Positions 1 through 9,349 of a DNA stretch of 64,000 nucleotides are shown piece after piece. Position 1 is the stretch's first letter. Each line of letters opens with the position of its first letter. A model generated the notes under the pieces. That model did no database searches. It saw nothing but the letters and a program-made list of their open reading frames with translations, and was not told where the DNA came from. Made by a program: the position numbers and the translations under genes. Source of the DNA: Durusdinium trenchii (lineage: Eukaryota; Sar; Dinophyceae; Suessiales; Symbiodiniaceae); NCBI GenBank assembly GCA_963970005.1, contig CAXAMN010013736.1, positions 4,162 to 68,161 on the forward strand, in the 5' to 3' direction.

Positions 1-150
1 GCATGATCCGAGCATGATCCGAGAATGATCCGAGACCGTCTCGCACCCGTCGTTCCGCAGACCTTGACTTGCCAGCTTCGGAGCCACCGGTTCCATTGAA
101 AGATGCAGCATTTCGTGCGTTCGCTATCTCTCCACAACGCATTTTGTATT

Positions 151-305
151 GCGCCTGCCACGACATCTGCGCATGGAGGCGCACAAAGTGCTGTGCCTGC
201 CACGAAATCTGCGCATGGAGGTTCACAAAGTGCTGCGCCTGCCACGAAATCTGCGCATGGAGGTTCGCAAAGTGCTGCGCCTGCCACGCAATCTGCACCT
301 GGAGC
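151..305 (+). repeat. 42-bp tandem repeat, about 3.7 units, in frame
   Basis: Units start at 151, 193, 235 and 277, each beginning with a variant of GCGCCTGCCACGAAATCTGC. The period is a multiple of three, so an open frame (69-377) reads through as a 14-residue peptide repeat close to CCACHEICAWRFTK, rich in Cys and His. A second open frame (103-333) reads the same DNA as APATKSAHGGSQSA repeats. Which frame, if either, is translated cannot be decided from the sequence. Confidence 0.85.
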
Positions 306-343
306 TGGAGTTGCCTGGAGCTTGAGCAGTTGAAACCAGAGCT

Positions 344-632
344 GGTGTATGAGCGGTGTATGATGAGTGGTGTATGATGAGTGGTGTATGATGAGTGGTG
401 TATGATGAGTGGTGTGTGATCAGTGGTGTGTGATGAGTGGTGTATAATGAGTGGTGTATGATGAGTGGTGTGTGATCAGTGGTGTGTGATGAGTGGTGTA
501 TGATGAGTGGTGTATGATGAGTGGTGTATGATGAGTAGTGTATGATGAGTGGTGTGTGATGAGTAGTGTATGATGACTGGTGTGTGATGAGTGGTGTATG
601 ATGAGTGGTGTATGATGAGTGGTGGTTGAACA
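344..632. repeat. 14-bp minisatellite (GTATGATGAGTGGT)n
   Basis: About 20 units of GTATGATGAGTGGT and close variants (GTGTGATCAGTGGT, GTATGATGAGTAGT) run without interruption. The minus-strand open frames here (420-668 and part of 223-756) are products of the repeat and are not genes. Confidence 0.95.
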
Positions 633-689
633 GCTGTTGAATGTCCGTAACACGGAAGTTTTGCGCACTAAACTTCCTTTGACAAGAGT

Positions 690-1702
690 ATGACAGGCTC
701 AACGAGTTTGAAAACAGTGCTGGCACAGCTCCCCCATCTTGGAGAAAGCAGCACACTCGGTAGTGAGCTACAATTCGTTCATAAGGACACCCGCAAAGTG
801 TTGGTGGACCCCATTTGGAACACTCTGGGGGACAATAACTGCTTCAATGTAATTGTCCGCCAGTGCTTTGTGGAAGCGGAACACAAAGGGCAACTCGGGA
901 GTGAAGCGAAAGCCATTCGAGTCCCATCCCGCACTACTGATAGGATACTGCCGCAAGCCTTTTCGTACTACATGGAAGCAAGGAACCAGGAATCCGTATT
1001 GTGGGCGAGGCTGCTTGGCGGAGCTGTCAACGACTACAAGTGGTCCACTTGCCCAGCACAGTTGTCTGCCTACAGCATGGAGTGTTCCGCCGATGTTACT
1101 CACTCCGAACCGTGTTGGCCCCGGGATGCAAGCAATTCGGGATTGCGGTGTTTGAGGCACGCTGCTCTTTAATGCAACTCCGGGCAACTAATCACACAAC
1201 AAACCAGTTGGCCCCGCAAGCACAACTCCAGCCTCGAGCCTTTGAGAAATGCACGGCTTTGCGCCACCTCATTTTGGACCTTACGGAATATGACCCCACT
1301 AACCCGAACAGATGTTTGCCTGAGTGTTGTTTCTTGGAAGCCAGAATTGTCTCGCTCTCCCTGCCGCTAGACTTCACTTGGGTCGGGCCTGCAGCCTGTG
1401 AGCGTTGTCAACAGCTTCAAATAGTTGACCTGTCCCGAACGGATCTTCTCGAGATACTCGGATCCACCTTTGCACACTGCTCGCATCTACAACAGCTTAG
1501 CTTATCGAGCAAGTTGCGCAGAACAGAACAAGAAGCATTCCTCCAGTGTACCTCACTACGAGAGGTCTGCATTCCACCCACTTTGCATGACGGGCGTTTG
1601 CTGGCTGTATGCAACTTCGCACATTTTGCAAAACTGGGAAAAGCACGACTTGGAGGGGGACATACGCTCGGGTCAATGCCTTCGAGAAATGTGAGCAATT
1701 AG
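690..1702 (+). CDS. BspA-type leucine-rich repeat protein, copy 1, frame-broken
   Basis: Two overlapping frames (690-1172 and 1001-1702) together encode a BspA-type (LRR_5) leucine-rich repeat protein. The second frame carries successive repeats of the form AF/VF-x2-C-x-x-L-x-x-(V/L), for example AAWRSCQRLQVVHLP, VFRRCYSLRTVLAPGC, AFEKCTALRHLIL, AACERCQQLQIVDLS, TFAHCSHLQQLSL and AFLQCTSLREVCIPP. The first frame holds a preceding segment with VIVRQCFVEAEH, matching VIVKPCMEEGHS upstream of the LRRs in copy 2 (3368-4093), so both frames belong to one gene with a frame change near 1000. BspA-type LRRs are protein-interaction modules; no catalytic domain is seen. The end at 1702 looks like a truncation, since the last repeats are degenerate. 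An intron rather than an indel could explain the frame change. Confidence 0.6.
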
Positions 1703-2928
1703 ATAAACCAAAGTGGCTTCGTTTCTTGCCGTCAAATGCCAAGGACAAATGAGTAGATGAATTCCGCACTGAAATGCGCAGGGGAATAGAAATGTTAAGC
1801 TGAGCCGGTAGCGCAGACTGGGAGGGAAGGCCTCACTGAAACCAGCGCTCGGCCTTACAGTAGCGTAGTCAACTGTGCTCCATGCCTTGACTTGCGCCCA
1901 AGTGCTGGTCCCAATAGCTCTTTGTGCCAGCTTTTCGAGGGTGTACTACATTACTGAGCGGCTAGGCAGTGCCCAGGCCACCACCCGAGTGGTGGTCCTG
2001 GATGAGTACAGACAGTACAGACTTGTACAGTGAACAGACCTAGGATAACGGCGTCTCACCCTGTTTCACTTAGTTCACGGGGCTTGCGCGTTTATGCATT
2101 CTCAAGACGGAACATGCCTGCGCAATCAAGGCGCCTTTTTGACCGTAGCACATGCCGGTGTGCCGCATGAAACCTACAAAGCTCCTTGAGAGCCCTTAGG
2201 CATACCCGATTTCCAGTGTCTCTCACTGTCTCTCATTGTCTTTATATGACTTTGGTGGCAACGCTGTTCTCGAGTCATCGTTGCAATTTGATAGTGGGCT
2301 CTCCCTCCCCCCTCCGGGGGGGAGGGGGTTTTGACCTGCAGTACGCCACAGGCTACTTCTTTCACTGATCAGTACAAGGTCGGTGTGGCTCCACTGTCCA
2401 AGCTTTCGAAGATTTGCAGTCCTCGATGGCTGACACAGTTGTTTTCCCTGAGCCGAGCCTGCTCCCCTCACATGCGATGTGCGCGTATTGCTGGAAGTTA
2501 GGGACTAATGCGCAATTTGCAGTCATTGGACTGTCACTTGATTAGCAGTCGCGCTAGCCATTCACGCCTGCCTTTTTGGAAAGGTTTCGTCAACCTTGGG
2601 ATTGCAGGGCACACGGCCATGAAACCTGCCTGGTTTTGCGTCTACACCCACATGAATTCGAGCACTGGGTGCAAGGCAGCAAAGAAAACAAAACAAACAA
2701 AGAAAACAGGAAAAGACATGAAAAGACAGGAAGGTCAAGTACTGAGTGCCAAGGTTGAATTCATCGCCCCACGTTTCACTCTGTCTCACTGCTCTTTGGC
2801 TGTCTCAGCCGCTTTGGGGTACGAACCTTGCCTTTCTTTCTGGTTGGGCTTTGTTTGGGGGTTGGTTGGTTTGTTTCCTGTTTGCCGCTTGGTTCGTATC
2901 TCTCTCTCTAACCAGCTTAAGGTGACTT
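1703..2928. other. Intergenic stretch with two small hairpins
   Basis: No gene is recognised. A perfect-looking stem lies at 1974-2002 (CCAGGCCACCAC and GTGGTGGTCCTGG around a CCGA loop), and a C-rich/G-rich stem at 2301-2330 (CCCTCCCCCC then GGGGGGGAGGG). The tract 2680-2730 is A-rich. Short open frames here have no recognisable domain. Confidence 0.5.
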
Positions 2929-4093
2929 GTGCGTAACCTGCACACACAGCGCCTCGACTCGTGCAAAAAAATAGGTTTTGGGGAAATGGTAGAGGGACAA
3001 AACCAACTACAAGCAGTGGGGCCCCTGGCCTGTAGTCAGCTTCCAATGGTAGAAGAATGTTGTGGCCTCAGCCGCTGCATTCCAGTTCTTTTTGTAGTGA
3101 TGTGCCGATGCATGGCCCAACATACGATAGTTTTCCAGGCTCAAGCGAGCGACGCCGCCGTGACGCACCTCCAGCAGCAAACTGCGCAGCCGGATTGCAA
3201 TGAGCCTTACGCCATTGTGTTGGCTACGCTTGCGGGCAATGAATACCACATGCCGGCAAACTTACCGCACAACGAACACCTTTCACAACTGGAAGACGAC
3301 ATAGTCAGTTTCTTGCCAACAGTTTCCGATGTCGAAGTGTTTGGATGCGAAGTTGATCTAATCCACCTTGAAGAAGCAGAACAGGCTTCAGGTGATTGTC
3401 AAACCGTGCATGGAGGAAGGACACTCTGTTTGGCAGTTTCAAGATGGCAATCAGGAGGGATATCCCAAGGCAGTCCGTGTTCCAACTAATGCTGGAAAGG
3501 AGGCGCCGGACAGGGCCTTTTACTCCGCACCCATGCTTCGTCATGTTGAGGTAGCCCAAGAAATCACCCAAATTGGATCGGCAGCATGGCAAAGCTGTCA
3601 TCAGCTGCAGATTGTTAAGCTGCCGCCGCCCTCTGTCGTCTGTCTCCAAGATGGATGCTGCGCGCTTCGACAAATTGCAGCTTCTAGGTGTGTCCAGTTT
3701 GGTCGGAGGGTCTTTGCAGAATGCTGCTCGCTCAGTAAGATAGGTTTGGGCAAGGAAGCCACCAATGCATTGGCTCCAGGGGCGCAAATTGCGCCATTCG
3801 CCTTTGAGAGCTGCCTGGCGCTTGCGTCAGTTACTTTTGCCATGGCCAATAATAATAAGTCACGGGCCCTCCCAGATGGCAGCTTCTGTGGAGCTTTTTT
3901 TTCCACGAGTGCGGACGCCATGTGGGCGGTGTGCCCAGGTCATCGTAGAAGGATTGGAAACTCTGCATATTGGTGGGGGAGGCAACCCAAACGCAAAAAC
4001 CGACACAAAACAACAAACAAAAAACGACCCCAAAACAAAAAAACAAGGGCCCCAACGACCAATGTGGGCAGAGTTTCTTCTGTACTAAGGTGA
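2929..4093 (+). CDS. BspA-type leucine-rich repeat protein, copy 2, frame-broken
   Basis: Frames 2929-3489 and 3368-4093 overlap and seem to be one gene. The second begins with VIVKPCMEEGHS and KAVRVPTNAG, then LRR units AAWQSCHQLQIVKLPP, VCLQDGCCALRQIAAS, VFAECCSLSKIGLG and AFESCLALASVTFA. The order and even non-LRR linkers (NALAPGAQIAPFAFE here, NQLAPQAQLQPRAFE in copy 1) match copy 1, so the two are paralogues. The LRR array is shorter than in copies 1 and 3 and runs into A/C-rich low-complexity DNA after about 3960, so the 3' end is lost. The upstream frame carries an acidic segment (LSQLEDDIVSFLP) of unknown role. Confidence 0.6.
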
Positions 4094-4781
4094 AACATGT
4101 CAAGAGTGAGAGACTCTAACTACCTAAGGGCCTGAATTCTCGACGAAGATATTGCCAACCCTGGACGTAGGCGGTTGTCCACGCAGGCCAATCAAAAGAG
4201 GCAAGGTAAATGTCATCCTTGCCGGCCTCGGTCACAGGCACTTAAGCTGGTGCAAAAGTTGCAGCACAAAGGATGACGATTGCCAAAGGTCATCAGTTGC
4301 AATGCTTTGCTGGCCTTGGAAAACAACCTCTCAGAGGCACAACCCCTATAAAAGACTGGGGGAGGCACAACACACCACCCAATTGGCTCCCGGGAATGGT
4401 CAAGGGGAGCCTGGTGGGGCGCTCACTCTTCCAATGAGACGGATAGTTCGATTGACATCCCTATCCTCCAACGTGCAAGGCCCGGGTGAAACTGGTGAAA
4501 CTGCGACCTATCCTAGCATGGTACATATGCCATCTTTGTACAAGATTGGCTGAGTCCCGACTCCCACAGACAAAGAACTGAGGTTCTCACCTGGGCGCCT
4601 ACCAAAGGCCAAGAGCTGAGGCTCCCAGCCAGGTAGGCTCGCTAACAGCAGGAGCTATGGCAGGTGTTACCTTGGGCTGATCGGTATTGGAGATCTCCTC
4701 TGTTCTGCGAGGTAGGGTTCGTGCACGACCAGTCTTGAGGGACAGTGCATTCGAAGTCACTCGTGAGTATGAGTGAAGGGA
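4094..4781. other. Intergenic, no gene seen
   Basis: A single short open frame (4152-4553 +) shows no recognisable domain and no resemblance to the neighbouring LRR genes. Nothing else is supported here. Confidence 0.4.
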
Positions 4782-5516
4782 CTAGGCTAATCCCGACACA
4801 AAACCTGGGTCAGGGACCATGTGCAACCACGGTGGCCATCGCGTGGCAGGGCAAATGGCAAAAGCATTTTCTTCTGCATAAGTCCCCCGCCATTTGTGCC
4901 GGCCTGGGAGTTTTGTTAGCCTACAAAGTGCAGTGCAATCAAGGAAGGCCCTACTGGCGATATAGTGCAGTGACGGCGGTAGCGCAAGTTCTGGCAACGC
5001 AGCGCAGTTCATGAAGGCTTTAACTCGTATGGTATGCAATGTGTATGGCAGTCTGACCTCGCAAAGGCTGGTACAGTGCACAGAGGTGAATTCCTGGATT
5101 TCCTCGATGTTTGTGTTCGAGATGTCTACCTGCTTCAATAACTTGCAGTTATCACAGGCATGTGCACCCAGCACTTGGAAATCCCGCGTTAGCTCCAGTG
5201 TAGTGATTCCAGTGGAGCTAAGACACTCTTGCGGCAGTTCTATGGCCTCAGCTCGGGCTTGTGGCTCCTGTTGGAAATTAGCCTCCTGCAGGCCAAAGGT
5301 AGCTAAATTTATGCAGTCTCGAAAGAGGTATTGTCCAAATCTTGTTGCACTTCCGAACTGATTCACCCCTCCCCCGTTGGCGTAGACCCACTGTAGGGAG
5401 CAACAGTCCGCAAATGCCTTATATCCAAACTCCACGCAGCCGGGTGCTGTAACGCAGTTAAGCAGTTGGCACCCTCGGAAGGTATTGTCCGCAATTCGCG
5501 CAACCGAACTGGGCAT
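4782..5516 (-). CDS. BspA-type leucine-rich repeat protein, copy 3
   Basis: A 244-residue minus-strand frame with the longest clean LRR array of the three copies: TFRGCQLLNCVTAPGC, AFADCCSLQWVYA, LFRDCINLATFGL, HACDNCKLLKQVDIS, TSVHCTSLCEVRLP, AFMNCAALPELALPP and AFLDCTALCRLTKLP. It shares the features of copies 1 and 2, including an APGC-x-x-FG motif after the first repeat. Orientation is opposite to copies 1 and 2. The first codon shown is not necessarily the true start: the open frame at 5363-6679 on the same strand overlaps it in another frame, and the LRR gene may continue into that sequence after a frame change near 5520-5540. No transmembrane or enzymatic domain is seen. Confidence 0.65.
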   Translation of the reverse strand: MPSSVARIADNTFRGCQLLNCVTAPGCVEFGYKAFADCCSLQWVYANGGGVNQFGSATRFGQYLFRDCINLATFGLQEANFQQEPQARAEAIELPQECLSSTGITTLELTRDFQVLGAHACDNCKLLKQVDISNTNIEEIQEFTSVHCTSLCEVRLPYTLHTIRVKAFMNCAALPELALPPSLHYIASRAFLDCTALCRLTKLPGRHKWRGTYAEENAFAICPATRWPPWLHMVPDPGFVSGLA

Positions 5517-6679
5517 CCTGACCGCCCGAAGATGTCGGCAACACTGCCATGGCGAAGGGCAAAACGCCCGTGCCCTTGTGGGACGACGTAAGTGGGGTCT
5601 GCAGCAGCATCCTTTTCCTCTGTTGACCCTTCCTCCGACTGTGCCTGGACATCGGCTCCTCCTACTGGCACTGGTTGCGCATACATGGGCGAGGGTTCCC
5701 TTGTGCCTGTGATACCTGAGTCAGCATCCGACTCTCCTAGGTGAGTGTCCGACGGGGGATACCTGGCCTCACTGAGATCAGTCCAGAGAGGGACTTCCAA
5801 GCAAAGTTTCAACTGGGGAAAGGATGGGAACGACATGGACTGACCCAGAGACGGGTCGAGTGCCCTCGATGCATAGGCCCTCTCCGTCCACGGCATGTCA
5901 GGCATTTGTGGATCGTTATTATAGGTCATCTCCTTCCAATAGGCACCTGCTACTAGGAAAGGATTGTCCTCTGCTCCTCCCTTGCTTGTGCGATATCCCC
6001 AGCCACTCTTCAGCTCTGCTGGTTGAAACTGGTGGTCAAGAATTGACTGGACCAGGGCGGGGAGAAGCTGGACTGGGAGGTATACAAAAAGGTCATTAAT
6101 GGGAAGTGTTTGTTCTCCATGCGTCATTCCTCTCACGAAGGACATGATGACCGTTTGCACGAAGGTGAGCGCATCAACTGCATCCTCATTGGCGTCCTGT
6201 TGTTTGGCAGGGTCCGTTTTAGCTTCGGTTGCTCGTTTGAGTAGTTCAATGTTGGAAGCACAGCACCCTGAGACGAATGCTAGGAGACCGTACTGCCAAA
6301 ACAGAGGATTTGCATAGAGGGCTAATTGCTCCGTCGGAATGAATGCACACGACGGATGGCCCTGTCCAACGAAGGCAAACAGCTCTGCGAGTGGCGCAGC
6401 AAAAGCATTGCTGACCAGTAGCAGGTCCCCTACAAGATCTTGGTGCAGTTCTAGTGGGATGCGGCCAAAATAGGTACCATGCAACCCTTTCTCAGCGACC
6501 CGCCTCCAAAAAGCTGTGCAGACATATCGATTGACTTGCTTGTATGAAATACACAGCCTTGCCATCGGCCACTCGCGAGGCAGGTCACTGTATATCTGTA
6601 TTGATGGTTGCGCTATGCCTTTCCTTCTTGGGGTTGTTGCTTCTTGGGCAGCTACTTGGTAGCTATATAAAGCATGCAT
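5363..6679 (-). CDS. Unassigned 438-residue ORF upstream of LRR copy 3
   Basis: I do not recognise this protein. It is the longest minus-strand frame in the first 40 kb and has protein-like composition: a Trp/aromatic-rich N-terminal half (LPREWPMARLCISYKQ, AFWRRVAEKGLHGTYFG, NPLFWQYGLLAFVSGC), a possible helical region (IELLKRATEAKTD), and an acidic low-complexity stretch (residues about 300-370). The last 50 residues overlap the LRR array of 4782-5516 in a different frame and are probably not real, so the meaningful part is about 5530-6679. It could be the N-terminal part of the LRR gene, a separate gene, or a structural region of a retroelement linked to the ORF at 6703-7179. Confidence 0.4.
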   Translation of the reverse strand: MHALYSYQVAAQEATTPRRKGIAQPSIQIYSDLPREWPMARLCISYKQVNRYVCTAFWRRVAEKGLHGTYFGRIPLELHQDLVGDLLLVSNAFAAPLAELFAFVGQGHPSCAFIPTEQLALYANPLFWQYGLLAFVSGCCASNIELLKRATEAKTDPAKQQDANEDAVDALTFVQTVIMSFVRGMTHGEQTLPINDLFVYLPVQLLPALVQSILDHQFQPAELKSGWGYRTSKGGAEDNPFLVAGAYWKEMTYNNDPQMPDMPWTERAYASRALDPSLGQSMSFPSFPQLKLCLEVPLWTDLSEARYPPSDTHLGESDADSGITGTREPSPMYAQPVPVGGADVQAQSEEGSTEEKDAAADPTYVVPQGHGRFALRHGSVADIFGRSGCPVRLRELRTIPSEGANCLTALQHPAAWSLDIRHLRTVAPYSGSTPTGEG

Positions 6680-6702
6680 TGCCCCTTGTTCTGCAGCAAG
6701 TC

Positions 6703-7179
6703 TTAGGTCGGAGCTGCCGTGCCCCCTTGTTCCCCTTCTGCATGTTCAGTAGCCAAGTCAATTTCCGTAGTGATGACCTCTTGCTCCTGTGCTTCAAAGG
6801 GACGGTAGGATGGAGTGTCAGGGTCACTGCTGACTGGTGTCCCCTGCATGGGATCTGATATGTTTGCCAAGTCTTCCAGTGTGGCAGTATGCTGTACTTC
6901 ATAGTGCCGGCAACCCAACTCACACACGTCTGCTAAAGGAACCAAGGCGATCTCTTTGGGCATAGCCGGGGCCAGGTTACCCCAAGTGGTGTACTGGGCA
7001 CACAGAACCTCCTCTCCAGTGTAGTCTACTGTCTTCAACCTGAAGAAGTCATGCCAGTTGGTTTCCTCAAAGCGCTCTTCCCACGAGGAAACGACTTGCG
7101 ACTGTGAACGAAAAAACTCCAAAACCCTTCTCTGGTGAACGGTCGGGGGGAAAGGATTCTCAAGTTCGAGTCCATACAT
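6703..7179 (-). CDS. Possible retroelement N-terminal fragment, inverted relative to the RT
   Basis: A 158-residue minus-strand frame. The segment VDYTGEEVLCAQYTTWGNL followed by APAMPKEIALVPLADVCELG resembles, from my memory of the family, the region that lies immediately N-terminal to the reverse transcriptase in dinoflagellate tyrosine-recombinase retroelements. Here it is on the opposite strand from the RT that starts about 7165, and the two open frames overlap head to head. This suggests an inversion or a junction of two insertions near 7100-7165. The C-terminal 60 residues are acidic and unassigned. The family assignment is by recall of motif pattern and has no alignment behind it. Confidence 0.35.
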   Translation of the reverse strand: MYGLELENPFPPTVHQRRVLEFFRSQSQVVSSWEERFEETNWHDFFRLKTVDYTGEEVLCAQYTTWGNLAPAMPKEIALVPLADVCELGCRHYEVQHTATLEDLANISDPMQGTPVSSDPDTPSYRPFEAQEQEVITTEIDLATEHAEGEQGGTAAPT

Positions 7180-8327
7180 GGTGCATCCCTATGCTAGAAC
7201 AAGACTTGTTTCACGTAGATGGGCAACCACTTCTGAACGGACTTTTCGGAGTCCCCAAAGGAGAAGAGGAGGAAGGCATACCCATTCACCGCCTAATCAT
7301 GGACCTCCGACCGTGCAATAAGGTGGTTAGAGGTATAGAAGGAGACGTAGCCACGCTACCCAGTTGGGCAGCGATGGCACCACTGCAATTGATGCCCAGT
7401 GAGGACCTCGTGATTTCTTCAGAGGATGTGAGGTGTTTCTTTTATATTTTCAAAGTGCCTCGTGAATGGTCCGCCTTCTTAGCCTTCAATCGACCTATCC
7501 CCCCAGAACTATGTCCTGATGATCAAGGGACCTACTATTTGGCATCCCAAGTCCTCCCTATGGGATTCAAGAACAGTGTCAGCCTGGCACAACATGTGCA
7601 CCGGGTAATGGTGCGCAGAGCTGGTGGTAACACTGGTGAAGGCTTGCAGTCACATCAGGAGATTCGGAAGGACCGTCCGTTCACGGTTCACCGGGAGCTC
7701 CATCGTGTGTACTTGGATAACTTTGACCTGCTGGAAAGAGTGGACAAACGCACGACAGCACTCCTACAAGGGGAGTTGAGTGAAAGTGTTCTGGCCTTGC
7801 GTCATGAGTACGAGAGGTGGGGAGTTCCTCGCCACCCGAAGAAGTCCACGATTCGAGCAAGCAAAGCTGAAGTCCAGGGAGCTATAATTGATGGAGTTGC
7901 CGGACGAGCTTATCCGAAGCCAGCCAAGAGCCTCAAGTACGCCCAGCTGGCCAGTCTCCTTGTAGGGGAGAAGCGATGCTCAGTGAAGCAGGCTCAGGTG
8001 GTGGCAGGAGGACTCGTGTACATGAGCATGTTTCGCCGACCGCTTTTGGGTTCGCTCAATGCCCTGTGGAAGTTCATCGAGTCGTTCAAAGGCTACCCTC
8101 CTGTCATCCACTTAGAGATTCCCAGTGAGGTCAAGTTGGAGGTGGCTCGCTTCGTGTGCCTGATACCCCTGGCCCAGATGGACTTCAGATTGGACATCAG
8201 CCGCGAGGTCACGGCTAGCGATGCCCCCACCACGGGGGGAGGACTCACAGCAAGCACGGGGTTAACCGGCTTCGGTCAGGCCGCTGCCGTGGCGTCCATC
8301 CGAGGAGATCTACCTGAACCCTCATGA
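7104..8327 (+). CDS. Reverse transcriptase domain of DIRS-like element, plus first RNase H motif
   Basis: Residues 27-210 carry an RT palm and fingers: IHRLIMDLRPCNKVV (61-75), motif A VISSEDVRCFFYIF (Asp108), motif B VLPMGFKNSVSLAQH (150-164) and motif C VYLDNFDLL, where the usual second catalytic Asp is Asn206 (codon about 7719). WGVPRHPKKS follows as the primer-grip/thumb side. Near the C-terminus TASDAPTTGGGLTAS (371-385, Asp373 at 8220) has the form of the first RNase H motif; the rest of RNase H lies beyond the methyltransferase at 9590-9900. The first 25 residues probably are not part of the protein, as the conserved region begins with CIPMLEQDLFHVDG. The stop at 8327 is produced by a frame change; the coding continues in another frame into the methyltransferase. 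Confidence 0.8.
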   Translation: MNEKTPKPFSGERSGGKDSQVRVHTWCIPMLEQDLFHVDGQPLLNGLFGVPKGEEEEGIPIHRLIMDLRPCNKVVRGIEGDVATLPSWAAMAPLQLMPSEDLVISSEDVRCFFYIFKVPREWSAFLAFNRPIPPELCPDDQGTYYLASQVLPMGFKNSVSLAQHVHRVMVRRAGGNTGEGLQSHQEIRKDRPFTVHRELHRVYLDNFDLLERVDKRTTALLQGELSESVLALRHEYERWGVPRHPKKSTIRASKAEVQGAIIDGVAGRAYPKPAKSLKYAQLASLLVGEKRCSVKQAQVVAGGLVYMSMFRRPLLGSLNALWKFIESFKGYPPVIHLEIPSEVKLEVARFVCLIPLAQMDFRLDISREVTASDAPTTGGGLTASTGLTGFGQAAAVASIRGDLPEPS

Positions 8328-8329
8328 TG

Positions 8330-9345
8330 TCTGTGCTGTTCTCACGGTGGGTCTCTTTGATGGCATAGGAGCCCTCCGAGTAGCCGCGGACGCATGCCAA
8401 CTGCCGGTCCTAGGACATATCAGTGTGGAGGTCAAGAAGGAGGCCAGTCGAGCCCTTGAGAGCAAGTTTCCCTCCACCGTGTTCGTCGAAGCCGGAGTTG
8501 AGGCAGTGGATGACGAGATGGTTAGAGGTTGGGCATGCCGCTTCTCCCAGGCAGCAGTTGTGCTCCTAGGAGCCGGCCCGCCTTGCCAAAGTGTCAGTGG
8601 CTTGAACAGTGAAAGGAGGGGGCGTTGAGAGATCATCGAAGTTGCTTATTCAGCCACGTTCGACGCATCAAAGAGCTCCTGAAGAAACACTTCGTCTGGG
8701 CACAGGTGAGGTATCTAACTGAGAATGTTTCCTCGATGGATGAGTCCGATCACTCCGTCATGACAGAGGACTTCGGGGATTGCCCTTCAATGATTGATGC
8801 TGCAGGAGTATCGTTGGCTCGACGACCAAGGCTGTATTGGTTCGATTGGGACCTCCTACCAGGGGAGGGGGTGCGCATCTGGCCATGCAAAGGAAAAGGG
8901 GCCAGTGCTTTTCGCGAAGTAGAGCTCAGCAGTGAACTGGATCCGAAGGAGTACTTACAACAAGGTAGCACGAAGGCTAGCTCAGAGCCTTTTCCTACTT
9001 TTACGACGTCAAGGCCCAGGACTCACCCAGGTAGGAGGCCAGCAGGGCTAGAGCGGCTCACGCCAGAGGAGCGGCAGGACTGGGAGGATGATGCATATCG
9101 GTTCCCGCCTTATCAATATCAGAGGAAATTGTCCGTCATCGACTCGAATGGGCAACATCGCCTTCCCAATATCCGAGAACGGGAGACCATCATGGGGTTT
9201 CCAAAGGACTATACCCTCCAATGCATGAGCAAACAGTTCCATGGGCAGCCGAAGCACGAGGACGAGCGGAAGAGCCTCATAGGTAACTCGTGGAACGTCA
9301 CAGTGGTGACATGGCTGCTCGCCCAGTTGGGCCACCAACTGGGTC
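8330..9345 (+). CDS. C5 cytosine DNA methyltransferase domain inside a retroelement
   Basis: The domain transfers a methyl group from S-adenosylmethionine to cytosine C5 in DNA. The canonical C5 motifs occur in order: motif I GLFDGIGALRVAAD (8350-8390), motif IV GAGPPCQSVSG with catalytic Cys at 8584-8586, motif VI LTENVSSMD (Glu-Asn-Val at 8721), motif VIII RRPRLYWFDW, motif IX RERETIMGFP (about 9174) and motif X LIGNSWNVTVV (about 9276). The target-recognition stretch is short, giving about 330 residues in total, in the size range of small DNMT3/DRM-like or bacterial enzymes. A single-base frame change near 8625-8640, just after motif IV, splits it into 8347-8628 and 8625-9923. There is no ATG before motif I, so it is read as an internal domain of the polyprotein. 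DNMT-bearing retrotransposons are already known from dinoflagellates and charophyte algae. Confidence 0.85.
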
Positions 9346-9349
9346 TTTG

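Noticed and set aside
223-756. 177-residue minus-strand ORF over the first minisatellite
   Set aside because: It is a product of the 14-bp repeat (SSYTTHHTPLIIH units) and carries no domain.
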